This document shows positions 4,563 through 7,914 of a stretch of DNA of 7,914 nucleotides, piece after piece. The position numbers and the translations under genes are program-made. The notes below the pieces were generated by a model, which was given only the letters and a program-made list of their open reading frames with translations, was not told the DNA's origin and made no database searches. The stretch's first letter is position 1, and each line of letters starts with the position of its first letter. Source of the stretch: an uncultured Opitutia bacterium (GTDB lineage: Bacteria; Verrucomicrobiota; Verrucomicrobiia; Opitutales; UBA953); contig CAITUF010000299.1 in NCBI GenBank assembly GCA_903895475.1, positions 1 through 7,914 on the forward strand, read 5' to 3'.

Positions 4563-6998
4563 ATGAAAGTTTCTTTCCAAGCGCTCTCCCGCCACGTCGA
4601 CCTTTCCGGGGTCACGACCGATCGTCTCGCCGAGGTGCTCCCGATGCTGGGGCTCGAGGTGGAGTCAGTCCACACTTTCGGCCTCGCACCGCTGCCCCTC
4701 GTGGTGGTCGGCGAGATCGTATCGTTCGAAAAACACCCGTCCGCCGATCGTCTGAGCGTCTGTCGCGTCGATGTGGGTGATGGTAATCCACGCCAAATCG
4801 TTTGCGGCGCCAAGAACTTTAAGGCGGGCGACCGCGTGCCCGTCGCCCTACCCGGTACGGTGATGCCCGGTGGTTTTGAAATTAAGGTCTCGAAACTCCG
4901 CGACGTCGATTCGGCAGGCATGCTGTGCTCGTCCGAAGAGCTGGGCCTCGGCAAGGGTGAGGATGGGCTGCTCATCCTGACGTCCCAACAGCCTGCCCCC
5001 GGGACGCTGCTCAATAAGTTATTCGGCGCTCCGGACACAGTACTCGAGATTTCCGTGACGCCAAACCGCGGCGATTGCCTCGGTCTCCGTGGGGTTGCCC
5101 GTGATGTGGCCGCTGCCCTCAACTTGCCGTTGAAGCCGCTGACGGTGAAGACGGCCGCCGGGCTCGCCACCGCGCCGACCGCTCACGATGCATTCGGTTT
5201 CGTCCGCTCGTCCTCTGAGTTCTGTCCTTACTACACGTTACGCACGTTGAAGAACGTGAAGGTGGGCCCGAGCCCGGATTGGCTGCGTCGTGACCTCGAA
5301 GCCGCGGGTCTGCGTCCAATCAATAACGTGGTGGATATCACCAACTGGGTACTGCTCGAACTGGGACAGCCGCTCCATGCGTTCGACGCAGCCAAGGTTT
5401 CCGGTGGCATCGAAGCTCGCCCCGCCCGGGAGGGTGAGGAGCTCGTGCTACTCGATGGCAAGAAGGTGAAACTGGAAACGGGGATCTGCGTCATCGCCGA
5501 TGCCCAGCGTCCACTCGTCGTCGCCGGTGTCATGGGTGGCACCGAAAGCGGGGTGACTAACGCCACGACCACCGTCCTGCTCGAAGCGGCTTGGTTCAAA
5601 CCTGGCGAAATCCGCCGCGTCGCCCGCCGTCTCGGCGTGTCCACCGATTCTTCGCACCGCTTCGCCCGTGATGTGGATCCCGCCGGCGTTGAACTGGCTT
5701 CGCGTCTCGCGACGGACTTACTCATCGAACTGGCCGGCGCTGAAGTGGTCGGCCCCGCCGTTGTCGTGGGCCAACCGCCCCGCGCCGATGCCAACATCGC
5801 ACTGCCCACGGGCTACGTGGCCGCTAAGTTGGGCACGGCCATCGCCGATGCCGACGTGACCCAAGCGTTCCAGCGCTTGGGCTTTACGGTCTCGTCGACT
5901 TCGACCGGCTTCTCCGTGCTGGTGCCGTCGTTCCGCTCCGATGTGACGCGCCCCATCGACCTAGTCGAAGAATTCATCCGCATCCACGGGACCGATAAGG
6001 TGCCCGCGGGTCGCCCCATCGCACCCTTGCCGGGCGACGAGGATACGCGTTCTTCTGGTTTCACCCGCGAGGTGGCTATCCGTCTCGCCGGCGCTGGTTT
6101 CACGGAGTGCTGTCACTACACTTTACGCGATGCCGCTGAGGTTGCCCGTACGCTTGGTGAGGCCGCGACCCCGCAGTTGGCCCTCGAGAACCCGCTCACG
6201 GCCGACCAATCGCATGTGCGTGCATCGCTCGTCCCCGGCCTCACCGCCGCCCTCGCCCTCAATGTCTCGGTCCATGCCGATCCTCGCGGTCTCTTCGAGG
6301 TTGGGGTCGTCTTCCGTCCGCAAGCTGATGGCACGGTGCGCGAATTCCTCGCGGTGGCCTTCGCCGCTCCGGCCGAATCTCTCGTCCGTTCCTGGAAATC
6401 GCGCGAGGCCTTTGATGTCCTGCGCGCCAAGCGTCTGCTATCCGACGTCGCCACGCTCGCCGGCGTGACGGCTTCTCGCCTGTCCTTCGGTGTCGCCACG
6501 GGTGGTCTCTGGCAGGCCGACCATGCTTCTTCTTTAGTCGATCGCGGCCGCTCCGCTGACGGTGCCTGCGGCGTCCTTGACCTCCGCTGGACGCGTTCAC
6601 TGGGGCTGAAGGGTTCCATCGTGGCCGGCGAATTCCTGCTGCCTCGCTCCACGTTCGCCGACGCACTCCGTATCCCGCGCTTCGAGGCGTTCTCGTCCTT
6701 CCCGCCCGCCACGCGCGATGTTGCCGTCATCGTGCCGACCACTACCGCCGCCGGCGAGGTGCTCAATCGCGTCCAACAGGCTGCCGCCAAGGCCGCCGGT
6801 AAGGAGTTCGCCTTGGAGTCGGTCAATTGTTTCGACGTCTTCAGTGGCCCGGGTCTGCCCGAGGGCACGCGTAGCGTAGCCTTCGAGATTCGCTGGCGCC
6901 ACGCGGCCCGCACGCTCACCGACGAAGAAGCGAACCGCGCTATGGCCACCGTCATCGCCGCACTCGAGAAGGGTGCTGGCTGGACCATCCGCAGCTAA
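4563..6998 (+). CDS. pheT: Phenylalanine--tRNA ligase beta subunit
   Basis: 811 residues, the normal PheT length (about 790-810). The beta subunit holds tRNA and hydrolyses mischarged Tyr-tRNA-Phe. Domains in order: an N-terminal segment 1-40; an EMAPII-like tRNA-binding domain about 45-155 (VVVGEIVSFEKHPSADRL, QIVCGAKNF, GMLCSSEELGLG); the ITPNR-type motif SVTPNRGDCLGLRG (164-177); the B3/B4 editing region about 215-385 (INNVVDITNWVLLELGQPLH, AGVMGGTESGV, RVARRLGVSTDSSHRFARD); B5 about 408-480, with FRSDVTRPIDLVEEFIR carrying acidic residues D460, D466, E469 and E470 that fit its metal site; a catalytic-like core about 500-700; and the ferredoxin-fold anticodon-binding domain about 709-810 (FPPATRDVAVIV, then FEIRWRHAARTLTDEE). 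No break or missing domain. The start ATG comes 3 nt after pheS within CCTAAGCCATG, with no Shine-Dalgarno site, which suggests translational coupling. Confidence 0.98.
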   Translation: MKVSFQALSRHVDLSGVTTDRLAEVLPMLGLEVESVHTFGLAPLPLVVVGEIVSFEKHPSADRLSVCRVDVGDGNPRQIVCGAKNFKAGDRVPVALPGTVMPGGFEIKVSKLRDVDSAGMLCSSEELGLGKGEDGLLILTSQQPAPGTLLNKLFGAPDTVLEISVTPNRGDCLGLRGVARDVAAALNLPLKPLTVKTAAGLATAPTAHDAFGFVRSSSEFCPYYTLRTLKNVKVGPSPDWLRRDLEAAGLRPINNVVDITNWVLLELGQPLHAFDAAKVSGGIEARPAREGEELVLLDGKKVKLETGICVIADAQRPLVVAGVMGGTESGVTNATTTVLLEAAWFKPGEIRRVARRLGVSTDSSHRFARDVDPAGVELASRLATDLLIELAGAEVVGPAVVVGQPPRADANIALPTGYVAAKLGTAIADADVTQAFQRLGFTVSSTSTGFSVLVPSFRSDVTRPIDLVEEFIRIHGTDKVPAGRPIAPLPGDEDTRSSGFTREVAIRLAGAGFTECCHYTLRDAAEVARTLGEAATPQLALENPLTADQSHVRASLVPGLTAALALNVSVHADPRGLFEVGVVFRPQADGTVREFLAVAFAAPAESLVRSWKSREAFDVLRAKRLLSDVATLAGVTASRLSFGVATGGLWQADHASSLVDRGRSADGACGVLDLRWTRSLGLKGSIVAGEFLLPRSTFADALRIPRFEAFSSFPPATRDVAVIVPTTTAAGEVLNRVQQAAAKAAGKEFALESVNCFDVFSGPGLPEGTRSVAFEIRWRHAARTLTDEEANRAMATVIAALEKGAGWTIRS

Positions 6999-7003
6999 TC
7001 GCC

Positions 7004-7294
7004 ATGGCCGAAGGTTTTGACATCGACCATCTCGCGAAGCTCGCCCGCCTCAGCCTCACTCCCGAGGAGAAGGCGCTGTATTCGTCCCAGCTGAATTCCA
7101 TCATCGGTCACTTCCAGGCGCTAGCGCAGGCCGACCTGCCTACGTCCATCGACGATGCCCGCGTGGTTCGTGAATCCGCCCTGCGCTCGGATATTCCCGG
7201 CCCGTCCCTCGGTGCCGAGGCGGTGACCCGGATTGCACCGGCTTCGCGTGATGGGCAAATTTCCGTCCCGCGCGTCGTGGACGACGAAGCCTAA
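7004..7294 (+). CDS. gatC: Asp/Glu-tRNA(Asn/Gln) amidotransferase subunit C
   Basis: 96 residues, the usual GatC length. GatC is the small subunit that wraps around and stabilises GatA in the GatCAB complex, which converts Glu-tRNA-Gln (and often Asp-tRNA-Asn) to the amidated forms. Family features are the N-terminal helix FDIDHLAKLARLSLTPEEK (5-23), the LNSIIGHFQALAQAD helix (30-44), the LR.D segment near 60-63 (ALRSD), and the conserved C-terminal strand ISVPRVVD (86-93), normally F.VP.V. The start ATG lies 5 nt after the pheT stop and 3 nt separate its stop from gatA. No Shine-Dalgarno site is seen, so expression probably depends on coupling to upstream translation. Its presence implies that the organism makes Gln-tRNA and/or Asn-tRNA by the indirect route. 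Confidence 0.95.
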   Translation: MAEGFDIDHLAKLARLSLTPEEKALYSSQLNSIIGHFQALAQADLPTSIDDARVVRESALRSDIPGPSLGAEAVTRIAPASRDGQISVPRVVDDEA

Positions 7295-7297
7295 GCC

Positions 7298-7858
7298 ATG
7301 GCTGACATTCTCCACACGCTTTCTGCCGCCGAATTGGGCCGCCGCCTCACCGCGGGCACACTGACGTCCCGCGCGCTTTGCGAGGCGCTCATCGCCCGCT
7401 ACGATGTCTTAAACGATAAGGTCGGCGCATTCACGCACCTCGATCGCGCGGATGTCCTCGCCCAAGCCGACGCTTCCGATGCGCGCCGTCAGGCCGGACA
7501 GGGTAGGGGCCCCCTCGAAGGTATCCCCGTCGCGATTAAGGATAATATCGCTGTTAAGGGTCAGCCGCTGACTTGCTCCAGCAAGATGCTGGCGTCGTTG
7601 GTGTCGCCGTATGACTCTCATGTGACCGAGCGTCTCCGCGCTGCCGGTGCCATCCTCTACGGTCGTTTGAACATGGATGAGTTCGCGATGGGTTCGTCTA
7701 CTGAGAACTCCGCGGTCCGCAAGACGTTCAACCCTTGGGATTTGACCCGTATCCCTGGTGGCTCTTCCGGTGGTAGCGCCGCCGCCCTCGCAGCCGGCCT
7801 CATTTCCTTTTCGAGGGCTTTTATGTTCTGCCGGGCCTCCATTGCTCGCTGTAAGTAA
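7298..7858 (+). CDS. gatA: Asp/Glu-tRNA amidotransferase subunit A, N-terminal fragment, interrupted after residue 167
   Basis: GatA is the amidase-signature subunit that releases ammonia from glutamine for GatB, and is normally about 480-500 residues. Here the frame gives only 186. Residues 1-167 are good GatA: LSAAELGRRL..G at the N-terminus, GPLEGIPVAIKDNI (71-84) with the catalytic Lys at K81, LTCSSKML, YDSHVTERLRAAGAI, GRLNMDEFAMGSSTENSA (122-139), and IPGGSSGGSAAALAAG (152-167) with the cis-Ser of the Ser-cisSer-Lys triad at S156. The 75-residue Lys-to-cis-Ser spacing is normal. Next should come the LGSDTGGSIRQPA region with the nucleophilic Ser near 180. Instead residues 168-186 are unrelated and end at TAA 7856-7858. 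As written the product cannot be an active amidase. Either the gene is broken by an insertion or rearrangement near 7799, or the sequence is chimeric there. The ATG is preceded by the same CCTAAGCCATG seen at pheT. Confidence 0.9.
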   Translation: MADILHTLSAAELGRRLTAGTLTSRALCEALIARYDVLNDKVGAFTHLDRADVLAQADASDARRQAGQGRGPLEGIPVAIKDNIAVKGQPLTCSSKMLASLVSPYDSHVTERLRAAGAILYGRLNMDEFAMGSSTENSAVRKTFNPWDLTRIPGGSSGGSAAALAAGLISFSRAFMFCRASIARCK

Positions 7859-7914
7859 TCTGTTGGAACGAACAGAGCTTCCTGAGGAACTGTTGCCAGG
7901 CTAAAATAAGCGTA
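7799..7914. other. Unrelated sequence replacing the rest of gatA, with an open minus-strand frame
   Basis: From about 7799 the GatA similarity stops and base composition drops visibly: about half G+C by eye, against clearly higher in the flanking genes, with AT-rich runs such as CATTTCCTTTT and TAAAATAAG. On the plus strand the gatA frame soon stops. On the minus strand one frame is open from the window edge at 7914 to the join. It reads YAYFSLATVPQEALFV, then TDYLQRAMEARQNIKALEKEM, helix-like and rich in charged residues. It resembles the inside of a real protein, though I cannot name it. That frame then runs on into antisense gatA as far as 7657, which is probably meaningless. I see no terminal inverted repeat, target duplication or transposase motif in these 116 bases. 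Confidence 0.55.

Noticed and set aside
6116..6988. Long minus-strand open frame (290 codons) inside pheT
   Set aside because: Long antisense frames are common opposite GC-rich genes; the product is Ser/Arg/Ala-rich low-complexity with no motif, and pheT is complete on the other strand.
7799..7914. End of an insertion sequence in gatA
   Set aside because: No terminal inverted repeat, target duplication or transposase motif can be seen in the 116 available bases, so a specific mobile element cannot be claimed.

Overview
The window reads as bacterial chromosome, GC-rich except at its right edge, and densely coded. The gene content suits a Verrucomicrobiota-type bacterium, possibly class Opitutae. 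This is inferred from a TIGR03790-type secreted protein, the style of the cell-wall amidase N-terminal domain, an IF3 with extra tails, and near absence of Shine-Dalgarno sites. No rRNA or other marker here settles the taxonomy.

Left part (1-2620), all on the minus strand and read right to left: a peroxiredoxin of the BCP/PrxQ type, translation initiation factor IF3 (infC), an exported N-acetylmuramoyl-L-alanine amidase starting 4 nt after infC, and the first 109 codons of a TIGR03790-family protein that runs off the left edge. Right part (2780-7858), all on the plus strand: rpmI (L35), rplT (L20), a strong intrinsic terminator, then a tightly packed run pheS-pheT-gatC-gatA with gaps of 3, 5 and 3 nt. 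No gene-free stretch exceeds 300 bases. The longest is the 159-nt divergent region at 2621-2779.

Functionally this is a translation cluster: IF3 (initiation), two large-subunit proteins, both subunits of phenylalanyl-tRNA synthetase, and two subunits of the Glu/Asp-tRNA amidotransferase. In many bacteria infC-rpmI-rplT form one operon that IF3 and L20 autoregulate. Here infC is on the opposite strand and separated from rpmI by a peroxiredoxin gene, so that arrangement is broken.

The most striking point is at the right end. gatA is a convincing amidase up to residue 167 (about base 7798). It then turns abruptly into unrelated, less GC-rich sequence with a stop at 7856-7858, before the nucleophilic serine. 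This may be an insertion or rearrangement, or equally an assembly chimera at a contig end. I see no CRISPR array, tRNA, rRNA or complete mobile element, and nothing that amounts to a new multi-gene system. The findings are mostly unusual arrangements and variants of known genes.
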